Both the position numbers and the translations under genes were made by a program. The notes beneath the pieces are model-generated. The model saw only the letters and a list, made by a program, of their open reading frames with translations. It did no database searches and was not told the origin of the DNA. A stretch of DNA of 22,404 bases from Candidatus Enterococcus ferrettii. GTDB lineage: Bacteria; Bacillota; Bacilli; Lactobacillales; Enterococcaceae. Shown here one piece after another: positions 6,842 to 13,410 of the stretch; the first letter of the stretch is position 1, and each line of letters opens with the position of its first letter. Where the stretch lies: contig NZ_JAFREL010000105.1 of the NCBI RefSeq assembly GCF_017377655.1, forward strand, positions 1 to 22,404, in the 5' to 3' direction.

Positions 6842-8012
6842 ACAGAACAGACTATTAATTTTATTGTTAACAGTTGGTGTTTTTGGAATTCTCAATACAG
6901 AAATGGGAATTGTAGGCATATTGCCACAAATTGCTGAGCAATTTCATGTAAGTGTTCCTACAGCAGGGTGGTTAGTAAGTGGTTTTGCCTTAGTGGTAGC
7001 TTTTGCTGGTCCTACAATGCCATTACTGTTTTCTAAAGTCAATCGTAAAACGGTTATGCTCTTAGCTTTAGGTATTTTTACAGTGAGCAACGTTATATCA
7101 ATGTTTGCGACTAATTTTACGATTTTATTATTAGCACGGATTATTCCAGCGGCGTTCCATCCGATTTACGTATCAATGGCGATGACAGTTGCAGGTACAT
7201 CCGTCCCACCAGAACAATCTGCTAAAGCTGTATCAAAAGTATTTATTGGGGTTTCAGCTGGAATGGTCTTAGGAGTTCCGGTAACGAGTTTTATTGCAAC
7301 AGAAACCTCCTTTATGATGGCGATGCTATTTTTCGCAGCAGTAAATGCGGTAGTGTTCATTGCCACGATTTTCGTAATTCCATCGATGCCTGTTAAAGAA
7401 ACTTTATCCTATGGCAAACAATTGGGTGTGCTAAAAAAACCGATAATGATTTTTTCTATCCTTATTGTTGTCTTTCTTAATGGAGCAATCTTCGGTTTCT
7501 ACAGTTATTTATCAGATTTTTTAGGGAATGTTACTGACATTTCTGTACGCACAATTAGCTTAGTACTACTTTTTTATGGTTTGGCTAATATTGTCGGAAA
7601 TGTGATTGCAGGAAGAATCTTAACTATCGACCCTCGTCGTTCAACTTTTGTATTGCCATTTACACTTTTTGCGACATACTTATTACTTTTTGTTTTTGGT
7701 CATTTAAGTTTGATGACAACGTTGATTGTTGCGTTGATTGGTGTTTTGGCGGGAGTCAATTCAAATGTTAATCAATATTTGATTAGTGAAGCGGGATCTG
7801 AAGCACCTGACTTCTCAAATGGATTGTATTTGACTGCTGCTAACTTAGGAACTACTTTTGGGACATTTTTCTGCGGATTCTTTATCACTGAAATGGGCAC
7901 TCAATATTCGTTATTCGGCACGCTAATATTTGTTGTTTTAGGTTTAGTATCAATCATTTTGCGGATGTATCTACAAAAGGGGACTGTGTCAAATGTGGAT
8001 TTAAAGGGCTAA
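6834..8012 (+). CDS. MFS transporter, drug:H+ antiporter (DHA1) type
   Basis: A 392-residue integral membrane protein with about twelve hydrophobic segments. Antiporter motif C is visible in helix 5 as GVSAGMVLGVP (about 139-149), which points to a proton-driven exporter. The N-terminal sequence NTEMGIVGILPQIAEQFHVS and the W-L-V-S-G-F-A segment are typical of AraJ-like and chloramphenicol- or sugar-efflux-like DHA1 proteins. Motif A between helices 2 and 3 is degenerate (LFSKVNRKTVM). It overlaps the oxidoreductase gene and is followed after 21 bases by a MerR gene. A role in exporting the same compound handled by the oxidoreductase is inferred; the substrate is not predictable. Confidence 0.9.
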   Translation: MDKQNRLLILLLTVGVFGILNTEMGIVGILPQIAEQFHVSVPTAGWLVSGFALVVAFAGPTMPLLFSKVNRKTVMLLALGIFTVSNVISMFATNFTILLLARIIPAAFHPIYVSMAMTVAGTSVPPEQSAKAVSKVFIGVSAGMVLGVPVTSFIATETSFMMAMLFFAAVNAVVFIATIFVIPSMPVKETLSYGKQLGVLKKPIMIFSILIVVFLNGAIFGFYSYLSDFLGNVTDISVRTISLVLLFYGLANIVGNVIAGRILTIDPRRSTFVLPFTLFATYLLLFVFGHLSLMTTLIVALIGVLAGVNSNVNQYLISEAGSEAPDFSNGLYLTAANLGTTFGTFFCGFFITEMGTQYSLFGTLIFVVLGLVSIILRMYLQKGTVSNVDLKG

Positions 8013-8033
8013 GAAATCAAAGGAGAGGTAAGC

Positions 8034-8411
8034 ATGAATATTTCAGAAGCTGCCAAGAAAGTTCAACTCACACCAGTGGCTTTACGCTACTACGAAAAAA
8101 TAGGACTTATTCCCCCAATAAAAAGAAAGAATGGTGGGGTCCGGGAATATCAAGAGAAAGATTTACACTGGATTGAGCATATTAAATGCATGCGTGAGTC
8201 AGGTCTATGTATTGAATCACTGATTGAATATACGCATTTATATCAACAGGGGCCAGAAACAAAAAAAGAACGGGAGCAACTATTAAGAAGCGAACGGGAA
8301 GGCTTGTTAACTCGTTATAATGAGCTAGGAGAAACAATCGAACGTTTAAATAAAAAAATTGATCATTATTCTAACGATAATGAAAGATGTACAAGAGATA
8401 TTGCTATCTAA
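8034..8411 (+). CDS. MerR-family transcriptional regulator
   Basis: A 125-residue regulator preceded by AAAGGAGAGG. The winged helix-turn-helix is clear: ISEAAKKVQLTPVALRYYEK, then IGLIPPIKRKNGGVREYQEK (about 3-42). It is followed by a long coiled-coil dimerisation helix (about 80-115). It resembles the MerR proteins next to aldo/keto reductases and cyclophilin-like proteins in Firmicutes. Two cysteines before the dimerisation helix (IKCMRESGLC) and one near the C-terminus (ERCTRD) are possible redox or electrophile sensors, but this is inference. It lies last in the operon, so it may control the operon or the reductase genes downstream. Confidence 0.92.
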   Translation: MNISEAAKKVQLTPVALRYYEKIGLIPPIKRKNGGVREYQEKDLHWIEHIKCMRESGLCIESLIEYTHLYQQGPETKKEREQLLRSEREGLLTRYNELGETIERLNKKIDHYSNDNERCTRDIAI

Positions 8412-8650
8412 ATTCTAAGAGACTTAATTGATAATAAATATCTTTATGGATTAGTGTTTTTTTATGCTCGTTTATCAATTGAAAAAAGTATGAAAAGAAA
8501 GAAAAATAATTTGCCTCGAATTAACTCGTTTTTTTTTTTTAATTGGATGAATTGACACATGGTGAGTATAAATCAACTTTTTTCTTTTGGGAAAAATTGC
8601 CGTAAGAACTTGGACATTAAGCTCAATTATCACTATTTTCGAAGAAATAA
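8412..8650. other. Intergenic stretch with T12 homopolymer
   Basis: No gene or clear hairpin is seen between the MerR stop and the LysR relic. The only notable point is a run of twelve T at about 8529-8540 after AACTCG. It is not preceded by a good stem, so I do not call it a terminator. Confidence 0.5.
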
Positions 8651-8785
8651 GCTGCAGTTCGGAAATTTAATAAGTCTCAGGCAACTTTGTCATGGTAAAT
8701 CAAGCAGTTAGAAGAGAAATTCAACTTTGTCCTCTTTAGTCGTGGATCAAAATCTATTGTGCTGACTTATGAGGGAGAGTATTTC
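8651..8785 (+). pseudogene. LysR-family regulator relic (helix-turn-helix only)
   Basis: One frame reads AAVRKFNKSQATLSW, stop, IKQLEEKFNFVLFSRGSKS, IVLTYEGEYF, stop. This is the DNA-binding half of a LysR protein: A-A-x-x-L-x-x-S-Q-x-x-L-S-x-x-I-x-x-L-E-x-x-L-x-x-x-L-F-x-R and then L-T-x-E-G. The glutamine or arginine codon before IKQLE has become TAA, and another TAA ends it after EYF. The effector domain is gone. It sits just upstream of the reductase cluster and may be its lost regulator. Confidence 0.75.
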
Positions 8786-8846
8786 TAAAAGAGACTAAGC
8801 TATTTCGAGTTGTTGTTACAGTAATAATTTTTTGGAGGTATGTGCA

Positions 8847-9815
8847 ATGAAAAGAAAAGCGATGATATCTCTAATCTCAGGAATGATGGTTTTACTAACT
8901 GTTAGTGGATGTAATCCTAGATTCCAGGAAGAAAATTCGAAGACTGAAAAAAGGATGAGCGATTCGGCCAATCAAGAAATAACTCTGTTTGATCTAACTA
9001 AGGGAAAAAATGGCAGGGCTCCATTAATTACATTGAATAGCGGTGATGAAATGCCAGTATTGGGACTAGGAACATACAGTTTAAAGAATGAGGTATGTGT
9101 AAATTCAGTTGAGGCGGCGATACAATCAGGATTCAGAAAAATTGACACTGCCTTTATTTATGATAATGAAGCAAGTGTAGGAGAAGGTATCCGAAAATCA
9201 GGTGTTCCACGAGAAGAAATATTTGTTACTACGAAACTATATATGAATCAATATGAAAATGCTGAAGCAGCAATCAATGAAGCTCTTGAATGTATGGAGT
9301 TGGATTATATTGATCTCATGCTCTTACACCATCCCGGCAGTCATGATATTGAAGCTTACAAAGTAATGGAGAAAGCTGTCGAAGAAGGGAAACTGCACAC
9401 CATCGGATTATCAAATTACTATATTGAGGAGATGGAAGAATTTTTGCCTCAAATATCTATTAAACCAGCACTCGTACAAAACGAAATACACCCTTATTAT
9501 CAAGAGAATGAGGTGATCGAGTACTTGCACAAAGAGGGAATTGTAGTCGAAGCTTGGTATCCTCTTGGAGGCAGAGGGCATACTCGGGAGTTGATTCAGG
9601 ATGATGTGATTTCCGCCATCGCTGAAAAACACAAAAAGTCTTCAGTACAAGTAATCTTACGTTGGCATCTACAAAAGAATGTTGTGGCTATTCCAGGTTC
9701 CAGCAATCCCGATCATATAAAAGAAAATATAGCCATCTTTGATTTTGAACTAAGTGAAGATGAAATGAAACAAATTAATGCGCTTGATAGAAATGAAAAA
9801 CATGATTGGTATTGA
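8847..9815 (+). CDS. Aldo/keto reductase with lipoprotein signal peptide
   Basis: A 322-residue NADPH-dependent aldo/keto reductase with an unusual N-terminus. ATG 8847 has GGAGG eight bases upstream. The protein starts with a basic, then hydrophobic signal peptide (MKRKAMISLISGMMVLLT), and V-S-G-C with Cys22 forms a lipobox. A polar linker (about 23-57) follows before the enzyme domain. The tetrad is present: D100, Y105 (IDTAFIYDNE), K130 (VTTKLY) and H161 (LLHHP). The cofactor end reads IPGSSNPDHIKEN (about residues 284-296), typical of 2,5-diketo-gluconate reductase-like AKRs. If the signal works, the enzyme is anchored on the outer face of the membrane, where NADPH should be scarce. It begins a cluster of reductase genes. 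Confidence 0.9.
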   Translation: MKRKAMISLISGMMVLLTVSGCNPRFQEENSKTEKRMSDSANQEITLFDLTKGKNGRAPLITLNSGDEMPVLGLGTYSLKNEVCVNSVEAAIQSGFRKIDTAFIYDNEASVGEGIRKSGVPREEIFVTTKLYMNQYENAEAAINEALECMELDYIDLMLLHHPGSHDIEAYKVMEKAVEEGKLHTIGLSNYYIEEMEEFLPQISIKPALVQNEIHPYYQENEVIEYLHKEGIVVEAWYPLGGRGHTRELIQDDVISAIAEKHKKSSVQVILRWHLQKNVVAIPGSSNPDHIKENIAIFDFELSEDEMKQINALDRNEKHDWY

Positions 9816-9911
9816 GGAATAAAGCAGCACAACTATTCTAGTACGGCAGAAAACATATTCAAAAATTTTTAACTATTGAATTGTGTATTTCAAATGAAAG
9901 AAGGAGTGGGA

Positions 9912-10415
9912 ATGACTGAAAAAGAACGCTCATTTGAAGAAAGAATCAACGCATTAGAAGCTATTGAAGAAATTAAGCGAGTAAAAGCCAACTATGCACA
10001 ATATCTTGATAATGGTTACGATCCAGAAGGTATTGCAAGCTTGTTTTCTTCAGAAGGTAAATGGGTAATTGAAGGTGTAGCTATTCAGGGAACAGGAGCA
10101 ATAAAAGAACAATGTAAAAAATTAATCAGAGTTCAACCTTGGTCTTGTCATAATATCACACCGTCTATTATTGATATTTCAGATGACGGTCTGCATGCAG
10201 AAGGTTCTTTTTATATGTTGACATTTCTAACAATGAGAAACAATGAGGGAATGGATGAGGCGTATTTTTTATCTGGAATTTTTAAAGACAAATTTATTAA
10301 GGAAAATGGAAAATGGTATTTTGAGAAAGTTGAAGCTTTTGTTCAACAAGCGGCTCCATGGACAAAAGGATGGATTGAAGGAGGTTTTGCAAAAGGTTTC
10401 TTTGACATAGAATAA
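9912..10415 (+). CDS. SnoaL-like (NTF2-fold) protein
   Basis: A 167-residue soluble protein. I chose ATG 9912 because AAGGAG precedes it and earlier in-frame starts do not have one. The pattern ALEAIEEIKRVKANYAQYLD, then DPEGIASLFSSEGKWVIEG, then GTGAIKEQ is that of SnoaL-like domains. The end of the domain reads ENGKWYFEKVEAF. The fold includes small-molecule dehydratases, isomerases and cyclases such as bile-acid dehydratase BaiE, but many members are uncharacterised. An H-N-I-T-P segment in the middle (about residues 78-82) is common in the group. Lying between two aldo/keto reductases, it may act on the same ketone-containing compound. The precise activity is unknown. Confidence 0.82.
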   Translation: MTEKERSFEERINALEAIEEIKRVKANYAQYLDNGYDPEGIASLFSSEGKWVIEGVAIQGTGAIKEQCKKLIRVQPWSCHNITPSIIDISDDGLHAEGSFYMLTFLTMRNNEGMDEAYFLSGIFKDKFIKENGKWYFEKVEAFVQQAAPWTKGWIEGGFAKGFFDIE

Positions 10416-10472
10416 TTTTTAGGTGGATGAAGAAATGAAATTAGCCCTATATTAATAGTGAGGAGAATAATT

Positions 10473-11459
10473 ATGGAATATAAAAATCTAGGTAGAACAG
10501 GTTTAAAAGTAAGTAGATTAATACTAGGCACAATGAACTTTGGAGAATTAACCGATGAGCAAACTGCATTTAAAATCATGGACCGTGCGGTAGAAGCTGG
10601 GATTAATACGTTTGATACAGCTGATGTATATGGAGGACCACAAAGTCCAGATATGGAGAAAGGCTTTGGTTTTTCGGAGGAAATAATTGGTCGCTGGTTA
10701 AGTCAAGGAGATCGCAGAGATAAAATTGTTTTAGCCACAAAACTTTACCAGCCTATGGGAACTGGACCAAATGACAGGAGACTTTCCGCCTATCATATTA
10801 AAAGAGCTGTAGAAGCAAGTCTAAAACGGTTGCAAACAGACCATATTGATTTGTACCAGATGCACCATGTCGATAGAAGCACTTCATGGGAAGAAATATG
10901 GCAAGGGATGGAGCAGTTAGTAAGAGAAGGAAAAATTACGTATGTTGGCAGTAGCAATTTTGCTGGTTGGGATATTGCAACAGCACAAAGTATTGCTGAT
11001 TCTCGCCATTTCTTAGGGCTGGCTTCAGAACAAAGCTTATACAATTTAAGTAATCGTGCGATTGAATTAGAAGTGATTCCTGCTTTAAGATATTACAATA
11101 TTGGTTTAATTCCGTGGAGTCCTATTGGTATGGGGTTATTGGGTGGGAATTTTGATATTTCTGAGGAAGGACGTCGTCATACAAAAGATTTGCAAAACAG
11201 ATTGTCGCAACATCAAAAGCAATTAGAAGAGTATAGGAAATTATGTGAAGAAATTGGGGAGGAGCCTTCAGTGGTTGCACTAGCCTGGTTATTACAAAAC
11301 CCTGTTGTAACTGCACCAATTATTGGACCAAGAACTGTTGAACAGTTAGAAAAAAGCTTGCACGCTTTGGAGCTTACGCTTTCAAAAGATGTTCTATCAA
11401 AACTTGATGAGATTTGGCCAGGACCAGGTGGTGAAGCACCTCAAGCATATGCTTGGTAA
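10473..11459 (+). CDS. Aldo/keto reductase, YajO/Gpr-like
   Basis: A 328-residue cytoplasmic reductase. ATG 10473 follows a GAGGAG site; an in-frame GTG five codons earlier overlaps that site and is less likely. It begins with the typical MEYKNLGRTGLKVSRLILGT. Catalytic residues are D48 and Y53 (FDTADVYG), K90 (LATKLY) and H131 (YQMHHVD). The NADPH-binding end is PIIGPRTVEQLEKS. The loop between strand 2 and helix 2 is long (SPDMEKGFGFSE), as in YajO-like AKRs. It differs from the lipoprotein AKR upstream in subfamily and lacks a signal peptide, so it is not a simple duplicate. The substrate is not predictable. Confidence 0.93.
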   Translation: MEYKNLGRTGLKVSRLILGTMNFGELTDEQTAFKIMDRAVEAGINTFDTADVYGGPQSPDMEKGFGFSEEIIGRWLSQGDRRDKIVLATKLYQPMGTGPNDRRLSAYHIKRAVEASLKRLQTDHIDLYQMHHVDRSTSWEEIWQGMEQLVREGKITYVGSSNFAGWDIATAQSIADSRHFLGLASEQSLYNLSNRAIELEVIPALRYYNIGLIPWSPIGMGLLGGNFDISEEGRRHTKDLQNRLSQHQKQLEEYRKLCEEIGEEPSVVALAWLLQNPVVTAPIIGPRTVEQLEKSLHALELTLSKDVLSKLDEIWPGPGGEAPQAYAW

Positions 11460-11490
11460 GATTTAAATAAACCAAGCTAGATATATTTGG

Positions 11491-11588
11491 AATCGAGAAA
11501 AAGCAAACTACAAAAGAACATGAGTAAATATCTTATAATTGTTATTTATTACTTATCAATGTTCTTCGGAGGAAGCTATTTCTCGATT
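11491..11588. repeat. Long imperfect inverted repeat between reductase genes
   Basis: AATCGAGAAA at 11491 is repeated in reverse complement as TTTCTCGATT at the far end. Inside, AAGAACAT is mirrored by ATGTTCTT and TAAATA by TATTTA. The whole can fold into a hairpin of about 40-base arms with bulges around a short AT loop. There is no clear T run, so it is not a standard terminator. It may be an mRNA-stabilising structure, a site for a regulator or a tiny mobile-element relic. Confidence 0.5.
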
Positions 11589-11635
11589 TCTAATGCATTT
11601 ACTGACTAATTAAATTGAAAGGAAGGGAACTGCAA

Positions 11636-12484
11636 ATGAAGAAAGTGAAAATAGCTAATGATGAAGTTTTTCCAATTGGTTTTGGTACTTGGACTTTGGG
11701 GGATAGTCGTAAAACGAGGAATAAAGAGATAGAAGCATTGAGAACAGGAATTGAACATGGCGTTCAAGTAATTGACACAGCGGAAATGTACGGTCATGGA
11801 GCATCAGAAAAAGCAGTTGCTGATGCAATTAGCCCATATAAGAGAGAAGATTTATTCCTAATTTCGAAGGTTTTGCCAGAAAATGCATCGAAAAAGAAAT
11901 TGGCAAGTAGTTTAGACGGAAGTTTACGGAGGCTTAATACAGACTATCTAGATCACTATCTATTACATTGGAAAGGCAGCATCCCATTAGATGAAACAAT
12001 AGAGGCTTTAGAGACAGAACGTCAAAAGGGGAAGATTAGATCGTGGGGAGTTTCTAATATAGATACAGATGAAATGAGAAGTGTAATTACTCACAAATAC
12101 GGGAAAAATTGCACCTCTAATCAAGTGCGATATAACTGAGGAGATCGTGGCATTGAATTTGATCTATTACCTTTGATGAGCAAACATAATATACCATTAA
12201 TTGCATATGCTCCTGTTGCAAAAGGGGATAAACTTGGGTCAAGGTTTACTGAGGATAAGGTATTAATTGAGATAGCCGATAAACATCAATGTGATGTATT
12301 TCAAATTCTGCTTGCTTGGTGTATCAGAGATAATAAAACAATTGCGATACCACAGTCAGGAAACTCAGAACATGTTATTTCTAATGTAAAAGCTGCCCAA
12401 ATAGAACTTTCTAAAGAAGAGCTTGAAGCAATTGATCAGATTTATCCAGAACCTTCAAGAAAACAGCCTTTAGCATTATGGTAG
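11636..12484 (+). pseudogene. Aldo/keto reductase with a single in-frame TGA stop
   Basis: This gene would encode a 282-residue aldo/keto reductase but has a TGA at codon 168 (12137-12139). The frame stays open through the full gene on both sides, with no frameshift. The first part has D47 and Y52 (VIDTAEMYG), K78 (LISKVLP) and H111 (LLHWKG). The stop follows SNQVRYN, and translation resumes as GDRGIEFDLLPLM, exactly where the family reads N-Q-V-x-Y-N-L-x-x-R-G-I-E-x-D-L-L-P. So a leucine codon has most likely become TGA. The second part carries IAIPQSGNSEHVISN, the cofactor-binding end. The RBS AAGGAAGG and ATG 11636 are intact. It is either a very young pseudogene, a strain-specific point mutation or a sequencing error. 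Confidence 0.88.
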
Positions 12485-12497
12485 AAAATAAAAGGTC

Positions 12498-13049
12498 GGT
12501 AAATCTAGTCTTCATAACAACGTATTTTAGAATCAGCGAAACATTAAAACCAGTGTGCCAAGTCTTTTATCACCTTAAATTCATTAATCAAAAGATGTTC
12601 TGACAAACATTCTGGGTTTCTGTGTGCTTCTTTGAAAAATGTTTCTAAAACGCGTTTAACACTTTTCGGGAAATAAAATAACGTACAGCAATATCTCCGT
12701 AGAGTTTTTAACACCAAAATAAGTTTTAGCTGAGTACGTATAAAAATAATTCTTATAGCAGAGATGTTGTTTACATAAAATGAGATAAGGAAGACCTTAC
12801 TGATAAGGGAGAATCTAACTCAGGATGTCTTCCCTATCATGATAGATTATGTTATTGGTTCCACAAAGTTTACAGTGAGATGGTTCGTTCAAAGGATAGA
12901 TTCCTTGTGAATAAGTTCGCCAAATTATTGCGAATCTATTTTTTATCATATCTTTAGAGAAACAGATAAGGGAATCTTTGATATTTAGCAACAAGTTGAT
13001 AGCTTTGTATATTTTTATTCTTAAACTTAATAGTCTTGGTCACAGACAT
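12498..13049 (-). pseudogene. ISL3-family transposase remnant
   Basis: On the minus strand an ATG at 13049 with a GAGGAG site starts MSVTKTIKFKNKNI, similar to the start of ISL3-type transposases (L-N-I-K-D-x-N-I). Further on, in changing frames, come HCKLCGTNNIIYHDR (zinc-binding C-x-x-C), LPYLILCKQHLCYKNYFYTY, TYFGVKN and then CLSEHLLINEFKVIKDLAHW with CFADSK...CYED. These match the family's order: the zinc motif, the L-x-x-x-R-x-x-C-x-x-C-x-x-T-F-x-A region, and the L-P-x-x-L-x-x-D-E-F-K-x-V...F-x-x-x-D-x-x-T-x-x-I-x-x-V-x-E-D-R region. The catalytic Asp (D-E-F) has become Asn. The rest of the gene is missing; several stops are present. Confidence 0.72.
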
Positions 13050-13105
13050 TTGGTTCTCCTCTTATAATTAGGTGCAGCGATTTAATTATGGGAGAGTCAA
13101 ATGTC
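13045..13105. repeat. Hairpin overlapping the ISL3 remnant's start codon
   Basis: GACATTTGGTTCTCC (13045-13059) pairs with GGAGAGTCAAATGTC (13091-13105) at 13 of 15 positions. Inside, ATAATTA pairs with TAATTAT in a perfect 7-bp stem around a 12-base loop. Read on the minus strand, the stem buries the GAGGAG and ATG of the old transposase. Read on the plus strand it is followed by TTTTTGT and could act as a terminator for the reductase cluster. Which role matters is open. Confidence 0.65.
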
Positions 13106-13377
13106 TTTTTGTATAAAAAAAAGGGTTCCTATTTAACGACGTTTAACCTTATCAACTTGATTTTTCGTCAATAAACGAGAAATTTACAACTGTTGAGCAG
13201 GATTGATAAGCCTTTCTACAGGATTATATTGAAGTGATAGTGATAAAAAGAACTTTAAATAAGTTACGATTGATCTAGCTTCGGATTCTATTTTATTATA
13301 TGTTTAGAAAACTTCAGGAATTATCTTGAAACTAGATGTGATGTCCAAATACAGGAATAAATGTTAAATTACAGATA
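13106..13377. other. Upstream region of the PTS operon
   Basis: No gene is seen. A possible weak promoter for the regulator is TTGAAA (13326-13331) with a poor -10 near 13349. The rest shows only AT-rich sequence and no ribosome binding site followed by an open frame. The decayed ISL3 element may extend into this part. Confidence 0.4.
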
Positions 13378-13395
13378 CAGGGAAGCGCTTCCCTG
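13378..13395. promoter_or_regulatory. Perfect 18-bp palindrome, likely operator (cre-like)
   Basis: CAGGGAAGCGCTTCCCTG is a perfect palindrome ending just before the AAAGGAG ribosome binding site of the PTS regulator. Its AAGCGCTT core is that of LacI/CcpA-family operators, including catabolite-response elements, but the outer bases differ from the usual cre (TG...CA). It could bind CcpA or a dedicated LacI-type repressor as a roadblock. In RNA it would form a hairpin next to the ribosome binding site. Confidence 0.65.
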
Positions 13396-13410
13396 AAAGG
13401 AGCGGGAATT

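Noticed and set aside
8521..8545. T12 run as a terminator of the MerR operon.
   Set aside because: No stable stem precedes the run.
11491..11588. T-box or other known riboswitch in the hairpin region.
   Set aside because: No T-box sequence (TGGNACCGCG-type) or other conserved aptamer blocks are present.
12137..12139. TGA as a selenocysteine codon.
   Set aside because: The family has Leu at this place, no catalytic Cys is expected there, and no SECIS-like hairpin was seen right after it.
12780..12840. Inverted repeat GGAAGAC/GTCTTCC as a terminator or IS end.
   Set aside because: It lies inside the ISL3 remnant's coding region, has a long spacer and no T run; probably chance.
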